Shown: piece by piece, positions 1 to 10,118 of the stretch
Layout of the letters: each line of letters begins with the position of its first letter
Numbering within the stretch: the stretch's first letter is position 1
DNA from: Huiozyma naganishii CBS 8797
Lineage: Eukaryota; Ascomycota; Saccharomycetes; Saccharomycetales; Saccharomycetaceae
Length of the DNA stretch: 64,000 nt
Direction of reading: 5' to 3'
Assembly: GCF_000348985.1 (NCBI RefSeq)
Contig: NC_035923.1
Span: 1,178,001-1,242,000, forward strand
The notes under the pieces: model-generated
Database searches by the model: none
Told to the model about the DNA's origin: nothing
The model's input: only the letters and a program-made list of their open reading frames with translations
Translations under genes and position numbers: made by a program

Positions 1-429
1 TCATCGCTAGTTGTAGTGAGTGCATGTTGTTGCACCAGTGATGCGGGTGTGTATGTGTATGTGTGTGTGCGTCGATTAGTACAGTCAATGACGTGACTTA
101 CTCTCCATCTCGTGCTCGAACAGTCTGGCTAAAGGGTTGCTTGCACGGCTGAAGCATAAGAATGTGGTAATAGCGAGTGGGTCAAGATACCCAAGTATTG
201 CATCTTGTGGTTGTAACCACACGAGATACGATGCCCGAGGAGTCCAATTGAGCAGGTGGGGGACCTTCCTCGCCGTGTAAAACTTGGAATCCCATACGTC
301 ACGTGCTCACGCATAGTTAAAAAGATTCACAACAACGCGAAGTTACAGCGGTCAATGGCGTCCGATGATATTGTTCCTTCCAAAGAGGTACCGCGGTTGT
401 GCATCGGTTATCGAGGATTCTGGCCGTTG
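1..429. other. Upstream region of SMC6
   Basis: No gene is supported here. The stretch starts with a TG-rich microsatellite at about 47-75. It carries a strong inverted repeat, GTGGTT-GT-AACCAC at 207-220, inside a larger imperfect hairpin at 200-234. A CACGTG E-box lies at 300-305. In S. cerevisiae the gene upstream of SMC6 is NAM2, read in the opposite direction, but I see no NAM2 coding sequence in these bases. An open frame continues upstream of the chosen SMC6 start to an ATG at 355; see the SMC6 entry. Confidence 0.5.
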
Positions 430-3400
430 ATGAGTTCGGTGGCTGCAGTAGAGGTTACCTCTGCACGTGGAGGGACAGATTCTCAGAAGAGATCGTATGA
501 GGGCGCTGATGAGGAGTTGCTTGGGTTTGCCGCACGTGAAACGCAGGATTCGCGTGGGCACGCGCGAAAGAAGAGAAGGAGGACGTACAATGCGATGACG
601 CAATACAGTCAGACAGATACCTCTATCGGTGGTCTCCCGACTCATATTGTACAGAGTTTCCCCGCTGGGTACATCAAGAAAGTTGTTCTTAAGAACTTTA
701 TGTGCCATGAACATTTCGAGATGGATCTGGGGCCGAAGTTGAATTTCATAGTCGGTAACAACGGAAGTGGTAAGAGTGCCATTCTAACAGCTATTACAGT
801 AGGGCTTGGTGCCAAGGCGGCGGAGACCAATCGGGGGAACTCTTTGAAAGATTTGATCAAGGAAGGCTGCCATAGGGCTAAGATTGCCATCACTCTAGAG
901 AATGAGTCGTATGGTGCGTATCAACCAGACGTTTTTGGCTCAGAGATTATAATAGAAAGGACCATCAAAAGGGATGGGACGGCTACTTTTTCTCTAAGGA
1001 CAGAGACGCGTAACGTTATCAGCACGAAAAGGAAGGATGTTCTTACGATAGTGGACTACTTCTCCGTTCCAATAAGTAATCCGATGTGTTTCCTTTCCCA
1101 GGACGCTGCTAGGTCATTCTTGACCGCGAGCACCCCGCACGACAAGTATCTCCACTTCATGAAGGGTACTTTACTTCAAGAGATTAACGATAACCTCGAC
1201 CGCGCTAAATTGATCTGCGAGACTTCGCAGAATAATATGGTGCTGCATTACTCAAACTTGAAGACTTTGAAACACGACTACGAGGACTCGAAAAGGCTGG
1301 TTAAAGAATTGAATCAGACCTCCAACTTAACGGAAAGGAAACTGCTGTTACAGGGCAAATCGTTGTGGTTGGATATCGAGCATAACGAGAAATCTGTCTC
1401 TACATTGCAAGAGAAGATTGATGAAGTGAAGGGGAAAATTAGAGAGGTTGATGGGAAAATTGAGGGTAAACATCAGAAAATCGAAAGGTTCAAAACTGAC
1501 GCCGAACAGGTAACAAGCACAATTGAAGCCAAATTGGAGGAGATTACCGAAATTGAATCAAAACATCAGGAAGTAAGGGAGAAACTGAGAGTGGTAAGAA
1601 ACAAATTTGAAATTGAAAAATCTAACGAAAAGCAAGCACAAGAAAGTATCAAGAAATGTGAGGAAAACATTAGGAATTTGGATGTCTCGATCAAAAGACT
1701 GGAGGACGAACTACAGAGAGAAATGGGTGGTGATAAAGAACAAATGAGGCAAGAGCTGAACGAATTGGAGGCGAAGCAGGAACAACTTCTCTCAAAAAGC
1801 AGGGATATACTTCCCGCCCTTGAGACTCTCGAGAGTAACGATAAAGCCCTTGAAAACGAGCGAGCATCAGCAATTTCTGAAGTTCAGCGCATAATAACAG
1901 AACGTACCGCAGAATTACAGAATATCTCCAAAGGTATGGATAGTTTCTTGAGCAACTTTGACCCAAATATCGAAATGTTGCTAAAGACAATTAACCATAA
2001 TAAACATAGATTCCGGGAATTACCAATCGGGCCGCTTGGTAACTACATTTCTGTTAAGGACGAATTCAAAGAGTGGCTGCGTCCCATTCAAAGATATTTG
2101 TCATCTTCACTATCCTCCTTCGTCGTGACAAACGCGGCAGACAATAAATTACTTCGCCAAATCATTAAACAGTGTAGGCTAAGGACAAATATTCCAATTG
2201 TCACTTATAAGTTCAGCAACTTCAACTTCGAAAACGGTAAGCCACAGGGTCCCCACACCACTGTACTGGATGTATTGTCTTTTAAAGATCCCAAAATTTC
2301 AAGACTGCTTGTAGATCTGAACAAGATTGAAAAGGTTGTATTAATAAAAAACAAAGATGAAGCAAGAAACTATTTGAGGTCTGGTCCCAGAAATGTAACT
2401 ATGGCGTTGGCCTTGAGAGATGAAAATAGTGGGTTTCAATTGGTTGGAGGTTACCGGTTAGATACTGTTTCATATCAAATGAAGCTAAGACTTAAAGCTG
2501 GTTCCTCAGGCGACGGCAACGCTTCTTACATAAAAGAGCTAATTCATCAAGAAGAACATAGACTGTCACAGGTAAGGAATAACTTCGAAGAGAAAATCAA
2601 GGGACTTCAAACAGATTTAAGAAAAATGCACATGAAGCACAGAGATGTTAACAACGAATTGAAGCTTGTAAAGCAGAAAATAAGGGGGTTGAGGATTAAT
2701 CTTGATAAAGAAGTAGACACAGGTGTTTTGACCTCGAAAAAGGACGAGAGGGAAAATCAATTGAGAGCAATCGAAAGTTACAAGCTTGGGATAAAAGAGT
2801 TGGAAAAGACCATAGCATCGCTAGCAGATGATGCACAGCCACTAAAAAATTTATACGATGAGGGCAAAAGATCTCTCATGAAGGCAAAGGATGAATTATC
2901 AGAATTCAAAGAGAGAGCAAGCAAGCGTGAGTCGAAAATTGAAAAGCTCACCGACGAAATCAAATACTACGAGGGAAAAAAGCTGGACATGCTAGAGACA
3001 ATTACCGGGATTGAGCAGAATATAACTTCGCTAAGTGATGGATTGAAAAAACAAGTGGAAAGCGCAAAAAGATTTTGTACTTTGGAGCAATCCAACTCTG
3101 AAGAGCTGCCAAACGATCAGGAGGAAATCAAAAAAGAGCTAGACAGAATATCAAAATCAATACAGCGGGTGGAGAATCAAATTGGGTTTTCACAGGACAA
3201 GGTTTTGGAACTATACGACAAAAGTAGATCCAAATACAAGGAGGGCCAGAATAAGTACCTGGCTGTCCATCAGGCTTTGGAACTGCTACAAGAATCCATA
3301 GAAAAACGTTGGCAAAATTTCCACCATTTAAGACACGTAACTTGTCTAGAAGCAGATCTTGACTTCAGATCCTCGATCAGGGTTAGAGGTTTTGCAGGGA

Positions 3401-3783
3401 ATCTTGTATTTGTCGAAGATACCAAAAGCTTGGAAATACATATAGTGACGGCAAATGATGAAGAGGCAAGAGATGTGGATACTCTGTCTGGTGGAGAAAA
3501 GTCATTTTCTCAAATGGCACTTCTGCTAGCTACATGGAAGCCGATGCGTTCACGGATTATCGCCCTAGATGAATTTGATGTTTTCATGGATCAGGTGAAC
3601 AGGAAGATAGGTACCGCGTTGATTGTTAAGAAACTAAAAAATGAAAGTAGGACTCAGACGATTATTATTACCCCTCAAGATATTGGTAAGATTACAGAAA
3701 TTGATAGTACTGGGGTGAAAATCCACAAAATGAAGGATCCACAAAGACAAAATAATTCCAATAATACGGATGGAAGACAGTAA
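430..3783 (+). CDS. SMC6: Smc6, SMC5/6 complex ATPase subunit
   Basis: This is the SMC-family ATPase that pairs with Smc5 in the nuclear complex for recombinational repair and chromosome segregation. From the chosen start the protein has 1117 residues, close to the 1114 of S. cerevisiae. The Walker A motif GNNGSGKS is at residues 109-116. Two long coiled coils flank a hinge at about residues 545-700. The ABC signature LSGGEKS is near residue 1019 and is followed by Walker B (ALDEFDVFMD). I chose the ATG at 430 because the residues after it resemble the S. cerevisiae N terminus (acidic GADEELL, then KKRRR, then MTQ). An in-frame ATG at 355 would add 25 residues with no evident similarity. The gene converges on IKI3, as in S. 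cerevisiae (YLR383W-YLR384C). Confidence 0.95.
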   Translation: MSSVAAVEVTSARGGTDSQKRSYEGADEELLGFAARETQDSRGHARKKRRRTYNAMTQYSQTDTSIGGLPTHIVQSFPAGYIKKVVLKNFMCHEHFEMDLGPKLNFIVGNNGSGKSAILTAITVGLGAKAAETNRGNSLKDLIKEGCHRAKIAITLENESYGAYQPDVFGSEIIIERTIKRDGTATFSLRTETRNVISTKRKDVLTIVDYFSVPISNPMCFLSQDAARSFLTASTPHDKYLHFMKGTLLQEINDNLDRAKLICETSQNNMVLHYSNLKTLKHDYEDSKRLVKELNQTSNLTERKLLLQGKSLWLDIEHNEKSVSTLQEKIDEVKGKIREVDGKIEGKHQKIERFKTDAEQVTSTIEAKLEEITEIESKHQEVREKLRVVRNKFEIEKSNEKQAQESIKKCEENIRNLDVSIKRLEDELQREMGGDKEQMRQELNELEAKQEQLLSKSRDILPALETLESNDKALENERASAISEVQRIITERTAELQNISKGMDSFLSNFDPNIEMLLKTINHNKHRFRELPIGPLGNYISVKDEFKEWLRPIQRYLSSSLSSFVVTNAADNKLLRQIIKQCRLRTNIPIVTYKFSNFNFENGKPQGPHTTVLDVLSFKDPKISRLLVDLNKIEKVVLIKNKDEARNYLRSGPRNVTMALALRDENSGFQLVGGYRLDTVSYQMKLRLKAGSSGDGNASYIKELIHQEEHRLSQVRNNFEEKIKGLQTDLRKMHMKHRDVNNELKLVKQKIRGLRINLDKEVDTGVLTSKKDERENQLRAIESYKLGIKELEKTIASLADDAQPLKNLYDEGKRSLMKAKDELSEFKERASKRESKIEKLTDEIKYYEGKKLDMLETITGIEQNITSLSDGLKKQVESAKRFCTLEQSNSEELPNDQEEIKKELDRISKSIQRVENQIGFSQDKVLELYDKSRSKYKEGQNKYLAVHQALELLQESIEKRWQNFHHLRHVTCLEADLDFRSSIRVRGFAGNLVFVEDTKSLEIHIVTANDEEARDVDTLSGGEKSFSQMALLLATWKPMRSRIIALDEFDVFMDQVNRKIGTALIVKKLKNESRTQTIIITPQDIGKITEIDSTGVKIHKMKDPQRQNNSNNTDGRQ

Positions 3784-5241
3784 TAAGCTGCTAGGTTTTA
3801 GCTGTTCGCCGTTGTGTTTTCTTTTTGATAGACGTAGGAGATGTTGTGGTGATACTTTGAACTCTATTTGTAAAAATTACGTATGTAGCCACTTTAACAT
3901 TCTTCTCTTAAGGAGATGTAAAGCTGTTGAAAAGCTATTTATATGTTTATTCATTTATAAACTCTCTACTACCATTTCCCTTGTCTAAACAAAGAAATCA
4001 TACTTGTAGTTATTTCTTATAATGTATAGTTCTTTAAAAAATATTTTGAAGTTTTGAAAAGAGTTTACATTAATTTTTAGGTTATCCACGACTAAAAAAC
4101 ATTCCAATTCTTTCAAATGAGTAAACACATAAAAATAATAAGTATCGTACAAGTGATATTCTAAGTTGTACCTGCTGAATATAGAAAATGACTATTATAG
4201 GGGTGATAAGATATCATCATAGGCATAAACAGAACATGAAACGATAATGTTGAATAGGGTCTTGTTCGCCGTGGCTATTCATTGTAGTAAAGTAAAGAGA
4301 TGTTTTAGCTCAGGTATGACTTCTGCTATATACTTAATATATAAGTATATGGTTCGATGATCTCTTCTATATTGTCACAGATAGAAGGATCAATTCATTC
4401 GATGTAGTTAGGCTTTATATACGTGAGAATTTGCTCAGAATCAATGGTGTGGCTTTTCACTTTCTCACTGTGGTGAATACTTCCACACTTGTGGCATCGT
4501 TATTTGTCTCGTTAACATTTGTGTCTTTTATCAAGTGTGTGTCCATATTCGTTTTCTATATCCAGCAGATAATGATACGTGACAACTATGAAACGTATAA
4601 CACTAATGCCACGAGGAAGTTAATATGTTACACTGTGAAATATACTTATTACTCTAAGAATATCTGGGAAATTCTCACATATATAAAGACTAGTTATATC
4701 TATAGTATTGGTCTCTATCTTTCTGAACATACAGAAGAGACCATCGAACCTTATACTTATATAGTATAACTAAGAAGTCAACTTTATTTAAGTCATCTCT
4801 TAATCTCTACAAAAAAAGGGATAGTCACGGCGAAAAAGACGATATCCAACAGTACCTTCCTGGGTCACTCCAAAATATAGCATTTACGTATTATCTTATC
4901 GTTTGTTCTGGCCATTCGGTTCTTCCCGACAGCGAAATTCATTCAAAGGAGTTAACAACTGGATCTGAGGTGATCAAGTGAGAAAGTATTCGTCCAACTG
5001 TACACCAACGTGAGTTAATCGCATTACGTTACAGAGCTAACCTCGTAACCACATTCGTTCTTTTGAAAAAAAATAACCATTGATTTTCTAAATATCGTAG
5101 CAGAGTATTTTAGACGCTAAATAAATAAGATTCGAAATGTTGATTTGCACTCCGTTTTCAACATGTAATAAGGATTACCAAGTTAACCACCCATCCCTAT
5201 ATATAACAAGGATGGATAGTCCTATAGAAATATGGTGCTGA
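3784..5241. other. Long AT-rich convergent gap between SMC6 and IKI3
   Basis: This gap of almost 1.5 kb between two convergent genes is large for this genome. Its centre is the inverted repeat pair at 4248-4851, listed separately. The flanks are AT-rich with no credible coding sequence. The longest frame, at 4431-4769, begins with TTG and lies inside the repeat. A CCATCC/GGATGG hairpin at 5191-5215, just past the IKI3 stop, could sit in the IKI3 3' untranslated region. I see no tRNA or centromere signals. Confidence 0.6.
4248..4851. repeat. Pair of diverged LTR-like copies in inverted orientation
   Basis: The left half (4248 to about 4550) matches the reverse complement of the right half (4851 down to about 4551). 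The register is nearly constant: paired coordinates sum to about 9100 along the arms. The outer 30 bases agree at 25 positions, and bases 4339-4368 agree with 4733-4762 at 28 of 30. Both outer ends read TGTTGRATA, like the TGTTGGA start of Ty1/copia LTRs, and the match drops sharply outside them. I infer two decayed solo LTRs lying tail to tail, truncated or joined at the axis near 4550. An unrelated palindromic element remains possible. No Ty coding sequence is present. Confidence 0.65.
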
Positions 5242-8200
5242 TCAAAAGTCAATAACCTTATTCTTAGGGAAATCCTCAATTACTGGGACGGGGATTTCTG
5301 GGACATGATATACCTCGCCATTTTCATCAACCCTTTCCCTATCCTTTTCACTAATGGAATATATTTCTTCCACGTTTGTTTTGAGCAGTTCAACAATCTC
5401 CACATAATTCTTCTGTATCTGATAGGCTTGTTCTCTCATATCACGTCTACACAAGCCGTCGATCAACCTCAAAGCATCAGTACGTGTTTGAACCAGCCTG
5501 TCTATCAATCTCCCAATTGACTGGACTAAGTACTCTTCTTCATAAATAGTACCCTTCTTACCCCGTGCACGTTTACGTTCTTCACGACGTTTATTTTTTG
5601 CTGTACGCCTGGAAGCACCAGTTTTAGCAGTCCCGCCAGTCTTCCCTGTGTATCTAGTGAAAAAGGATTCTTTAGTGGAGGTTTCGGAAGGTGCGATCGA
5701 CACATCATCAGCTTGCTCAGTTTCTAGACCGTAAAACGAATAAGGATCTTCATCCTTCTTTGTGCGTAGATCTCTCAACCGTCTCAGTTGGGAATTGATT
5801 TGACCCTTACAATCCGCCAAAAGTTCAGCAACGGTACCAAACCCTTCGCCTAACCCTTGGTCAACAACAGTGGGGATAAGTTCTGGACGTTTCCCGATAT
5901 TAGCCACCAAACAAGCTGCATCGTAGCGATATGCCTTACAATACAACTCCATGGCCGATTTTAAATCTTTTTTGAATTCCAGCTGAACTTCAGCAGCATC
6001 GACATATCGATGCTCAAATGATAGCGACGTAACTAATTCGTCAGCCAGAGTATTGACTTCATTAGGGTATCTTTGGACAGCAATAGACATCGCTTCGCGC
6101 CACTTCATCCCCAGGACATACATACCCATCGCCTCCTTGAATTGTCCCAACATTTCGTATATGATACCGGCTTCATTATATTCTTGCTTTGATGACAAAT
6201 GCTTGGCAAACAGTCTATAAACCGCATTCTGTTTCGCAGAGTCATTACGATACAATTTCAGTCCATCCTTGTATAATTCATGGGTTTCAACGTAATTAAT
6301 AAACTCGTCAGATACTTCCTCTCTGTCCTTCTCTAACTCAGTTAGGTGAGTTAAAGCTTTGTCGTAGTTTTTTAGATAATCGTCAATGGTGAACTTACGG
6401 CGCAAAAGCTCGCTGTCTTGTAAGGATTGAAGGAAAGGAAGGTATTCACGTGGGTCCATTTGGGATTTTTGAGCAACCAATAGAGCTATTTTGACATCAT
6501 ACGATGACAGTGCAACTTTATAAACCAGGTTGACATCCTGCAAGAAGCACAGATAGGTTATACATGCATCCTTATCCGAGATGTCTTCAAGCGAGCTGAT
6601 CAAAAGCACAGCTGCCTCTAGTTTCTGAGGACGTTGAGATGCATATGCGGTGATTATAGACTGCATGTATTTTTTCTGATAATCTTCCCTTGATAATAAA
6701 ATTTCCAAGATTGCATCACAGATTTTGTTGACTTTAGTAGTTACCGAATCATGGAACTTTTTCTTAATGTATTCTTGCATCTCAGTTAAAGGAGGAGCCT
6801 CCTTTTCAAAACTACCCGTATTAGCAAGCGATAGAGTATCCTTATACTTGGTTTTCGTAACATCATCATCTGCTAGACAAGAAATAAACAGATTCAAATA
6901 ATCGACGCTGTGGATTTCTTCGATAAAATGCTCCAGGTTACTCATGAATAGTTCAGGGGCGTAATCGTGCAATATGTCCAAACTTATTCTATGTGTTCTG
7001 CAGAGAACAAATGCCGATCTGTAGTGTTTTTCCAAAATATTTTTACGAACCTCAGTTAGAACCATGATTCGAGGATGGATAGTTTCTAAATTACCACGTG
7101 GAGCCTGCAGAACCACAGAGGCCTGTGACGGAATGACTGATACCAACACGGACCCTCTCTCAATAGCACGGACTCTTTCATCTTCGACGTTAGCTTCAAC
7201 AACCGGCAAGTGTTCAAATGCATTCATATTCAAATGGACAAATTGCAAATAATGCTGAGCTGTCGTAAATAATAATAATTCAGAGGTAATCTCCAGGGAG
7301 GTTACTGCCGATGTTAGTTTTGTCTCGTTCGCAAAAAGCTTACCGTTGGCTGTGATCCCAAAGGCGACAAGTGTAGAACTATCAGAACTCCATTGTTTGT
7401 CTAAGTCCTCCGCATTGGCCGAAGTGTGGATACGCTTAACCCTGAAGTCGCGAACCAATTCGGGGAAGCGAGTGATTTGATTTGCCTGACCCTCTGCATC
7501 TAATTGGACAACAGTACCATCGCTCGTTTGATAGGCTAAATGATTGTAATCAAATGTGGATTTTAGGAGCACAACTTTACCATAAGTTTCTACCACGATA
7601 GTAACCGCTGGCTGATAAATATCTTGAATATCAATCAAAACGACTCGTGAGAGGCTTTCTGAGTCTAGAAGAATACCAATAGTTGTATCATTGATGAATG
7701 CAATTTGACGTAAAGTGTCAGCTTCGCTGGCAAAGTCAGACTTTGGCAAAATTGTCTCAACTTTAGGATGTCCTCCGTTTTTCAAGTCACTAAAGCTTTT
7801 TACTGTTGCAATGACCAGCTCATTGTTGGTGATGGCGGCAAAAATTTCATTGGATAAGCCCGTAGAGACATCAATCACGTTATCAGGTGCCTCGAAGTAT
7901 CTAAAATAGACAGGAGGAGGCACGTGTGCTATGGCCAACGGTGTAATATTGACGGTGCACCCATCAATCACAAGCGATGTACCGTTATCAAAGGGTTCCA
8001 AAGTCGGACCTTGAGCCGTTTTATAGGCAAAATCGACAACGTTGATGCACCCGTCATTACCATACATCAGAGTAAATTCTTTCTCTGGATGCCATTTGGC
8101 GTACTGAATGTTATGGGAATAGATATTCTGTTTCAAGTACCAATGGTAGTTCTTAGTGGTCCACAGCTGAATGAAATTTTTCAAAACTATAGTTAGAATC

Positions 8201-9246
8201 TCTGAAGAATTGTTCCAGCATACGCTTTTGATCTCTTCATCTATTGGTAGTCTTGTGTCGAACTCGTAGTGCCTCAAACCGTTTCTTTCAAAAAAAATCA
8301 AATCCAGCGAGTTATCCTCGCCTGCGGTGGTCTTTCTTTGAATCGATGCAATCTGGGAGCCTTGAGGCTTCCAACCTAAATGCTGTTCCATACCGGTGAC
8401 CGGTTCTGATGCGCTATCCAATTGTCCCTCTCGGTTAAAAACCCTTATAGCCCTCCGATTAATGAACTTACCTTCTTCGTCCTGGTCTGGAAGACTCTCT
8501 ATTGTAGAGATGGCGAAGTATTCACAGTCACCTCTCCATGAGATGTTTATCTCCCTTGTATCCATCGAGGTAACGTCACCTGTATCGACCATGTATGGCA
8601 TTGTCGGATCTCTTAGTTCGCTACCGACGAGACCTGATGCCTTCAGACTGGCTAGAGCGTCTCTCTCCATCGCACGTGTACCTTTACCTCTAAATTGGGT
8701 TTCCTTTTTCCCCCATCCGACAGTGACGTGCTTAGATTTCTTCAAATCATCCACATTCAAGTGGTATTCAGAGACAGGCTCAAACAGTTTGTTTAGCAAA
8801 ACAACGTTGCGGTCTGAGGTGACCAAAGCCAGAGTCTCCTCATCGTATGACCATTCGGCAGCTTCAATGCCGTTATCGATGGTCCCTACTATTTCTACCA
8901 CTGTTTGTGTTGCGTCAAAGTTAACCCCGTCATAAACTGCCAGGATGATATCACCTTGCTCAAACACAAATACCAACTGATTCGTATCAGCAAAATGCAT
9001 AAATGTTACTAACTTATCGTCAAAGGTCTCTAAAGTAAACGATGCCAGCACGTTCAGCTGCCCGTTCTTCATAAACTGCTGGACCTCTAATTGTCCAACA
9101 GACAAAGCGCCAAGAACACATGTAACACTATCCGTCAATGTGTCGAACGAACTGTCCAACAACTGGAATTCGATCTCATCAGCAGGATCATTGAAAGTGG
9201 GGCGCGGGCTCAGTTTCCCCCGATTCAGAGTAACAAGATTTCTCAT
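5242..9246 (-). CDS. IKI3: Elp1/Iki3, scaffold of the Elongator complex
   Basis: This is the largest Elongator subunit. Elongator makes the cm5/mcm5 side chains on wobble uridines of tRNAs, and Elp1 scaffolds the dimeric complex. The protein has 1334 residues, against about 1349 in S. cerevisiae. The N-terminal half carries the WD-type beta-propellers, and the C-terminal half is alpha-helical and TPR-like. Near residues 1205-1235 is the very basic patch RRTAKNKRREERKRARGKKG, which in the family binds tRNA. It follows a Ser/Thr-rich stretch, the region that is phosphorylated in S. cerevisiae. The ATG at 9246 gives the usual N terminus (MRNLV). The 257 bases upstream separate it from the SWC7 stop. 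Confidence 0.95.
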   Translation of the reverse strand: MRNLVTLNRGKLSPRPTFNDPADEIEFQLLDSSFDTLTDSVTCVLGALSVGQLEVQQFMKNGQLNVLASFTLETFDDKLVTFMHFADTNQLVFVFEQGDIILAVYDGVNFDATQTVVEIVGTIDNGIEAAEWSYDEETLALVTSDRNVVLLNKLFEPVSEYHLNVDDLKKSKHVTVGWGKKETQFRGKGTRAMERDALASLKASGLVGSELRDPTMPYMVDTGDVTSMDTREINISWRGDCEYFAISTIESLPDQDEEGKFINRRAIRVFNREGQLDSASEPVTGMEQHLGWKPQGSQIASIQRKTTAGEDNSLDLIFFERNGLRHYEFDTRLPIDEEIKSVCWNNSSEILTIVLKNFIQLWTTKNYHWYLKQNIYSHNIQYAKWHPEKEFTLMYGNDGCINVVDFAYKTAQGPTLEPFDNGTSLVIDGCTVNITPLAIAHVPPPVYFRYFEAPDNVIDVSTGLSNEIFAAITNNELVIATVKSFSDLKNGGHPKVETILPKSDFASEADTLRQIAFINDTTIGILLDSESLSRVVLIDIQDIYQPAVTIVVETYGKVVLLKSTFDYNHLAYQTSDGTVVQLDAEGQANQITRFPELVRDFRVKRIHTSANAEDLDKQWSSDSSTLVAFGITANGKLFANETKLTSAVTSLEITSELLLFTTAQHYLQFVHLNMNAFEHLPVVEANVEDERVRAIERGSVLVSVIPSQASVVLQAPRGNLETIHPRIMVLTEVRKNILEKHYRSAFVLCRTHRISLDILHDYAPELFMSNLEHFIEEIHSVDYLNLFISCLADDDVTKTKYKDTLSLANTGSFEKEAPPLTEMQEYIKKKFHDSVTTKVNKICDAILEILLSREDYQKKYMQSIITAYASQRPQKLEAAVLLISSLEDISDKDACITYLCFLQDVNLVYKVALSSYDVKIALLVAQKSQMDPREYLPFLQSLQDSELLRRKFTIDDYLKNYDKALTHLTELEKDREEVSDEFINYVETHELYKDGLKLYRNDSAKQNAVYRLFAKHLSSKQEYNEAGIIYEMLGQFKEAMGMYVLGMKWREAMSIAVQRYPNEVNTLADELVTSLSFEHRYVDAAEVQLEFKKDLKSAMELYCKAYRYDAACLVANIGKRPELIPTVVDQGLGEGFGTVAELLADCKGQINSQLRRLRDLRTKKDEDPYSFYGLETEQADDVSIAPSETSTKESFFTRYTGKTGGTAKTGASRRTAKNKRREERKRARGKKGTIYEEEYLVQSIGRLIDRLVQTRTDALRLIDGLCRRDMREQAYQIQKNYVEIVELLKTNVEEIYSISEKDRERVDENGEVYHVPEIPVPVIEDFPKNKVIDF

Positions 9247-9503
9247 CGCTCAGATGGTTATGGACAAAATTTGGAAGAAAAACTTCGCAGCAATTAGCTT
9301 CTAAATATAATGCCTTCAATCCAAGCCTTGAACAAACCACGATGCGAGCTATGGGACAGTCTTTATCGCAACATCCATCGCATTTTTAATTCAATGCTTC
9401 TCACACTCTCTTTTTATTTTGAAAAATTTTCCCCATGAGTTTAACTCTCTGTGTAGTAGTGCGCACCCCTCACGTGGAACAGGTTCAGCTCACTTTTGAA
9501 GGG

Positions 9504-9878
9504 TCACTGCAGCAGTTGTACCAGCTCTTGCTTCAATTGTGGCAATAACTGGGTCTCTAATTGTTGAATACGCTTATTGTAGTAACTATTCGCCAGTGTG
9601 ATCACCGTTATCTGCTGGTCCGATAGTTCTTCCGCTCCCTCCACAAATAGCTGGCCGACCATGGCCCGTAGAGTTCTTAATGTGACATCCTGCAGCTCTG
9701 GAGAATACAGTTTCACTAGTTTGTGCGACGTGAATTGCTCTAGAACTTGTGCGTCCACTATGGGCTCTTTTAATAGGGACTTTAATTGCAAAGATTTATC
9801 GCGATGCGCCAGGTACTGTTGTCTTTGCAAGAGGATCTGTAACAGAAGCAGGGCGACGTTATGGGGGAAAGTCGACAT
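9504..9878 (-). CDS. SWC7: Swc7, subunit of the SWR1 chromatin remodeller
   Basis: This small protein of 124 residues (132 in S. cerevisiae) is mostly helical and rich in Leu and Gln. Swc7 is a peripheral subunit of SWR1, the complex that exchanges H2A.Z into nucleosomes. The call rests mainly on synteny: the gene lies between IKI3 and VAC14 on the same strand as in S. cerevisiae (YLR385C), and length and helical character fit. The ATG at 9878 is the only plausible start. It is read divergently from VAC14 across about 240 bases. Confidence 0.8.
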   Translation of the reverse strand: MSTFPHNVALLLLQILLQRQQYLAHRDKSLQLKSLLKEPIVDAQVLEQFTSHKLVKLYSPELQDVTLRTLRAMVGQLFVEGAEELSDQQITVITLANSYYNKRIQQLETQLLPQLKQELVQLLQ

Positions 9879-10118
9879 GCTGGATGTATCTTGTGCAGTA
9901 TCACCTAATAGAACGTTACAGTGTGCGAAGGGGCTAAAGTTGCCCTTCTATGCAAAGATCCACTCTGTTCGTCACAGTAAGTGCAGTTATTTGATCAAAA
10001 AGGAAGATTAAAAAATAAACAACAAACACGTATAAATCGAAGACCAAGAGTGCTTAAAAGACGTGTTCTCCTCCCCCATAACGCTAGACACACACATATA
10101 TAAACAGTACAGCCGATA

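Noticed and set aside
256..429. N-terminal extension of SMC6
   Set aside because: The frame begins at GTG. The residues before 430 show no similarity to the family, although the ATG at 355 remains possible.
4306..4360. tRNA-like A box (TAGCTCAGG) and B box (GGTTCGATG)
   Set aside because: The B box does not match GGTTCGANNCC, no cloverleaf can be drawn, and both lie in the LTR-like arm.
4431..4769. Open frame of 112 codons between SMC6 and IKI3
   Set aside because: It starts with TTG, lies wholly inside the inverted LTR-like pair and has AT-driven composition.
9007..9013. TACTAAC branch-point sequence
   Set aside because: It lies within the IKI3 coding sequence on the other strand, with no paired splice sites.
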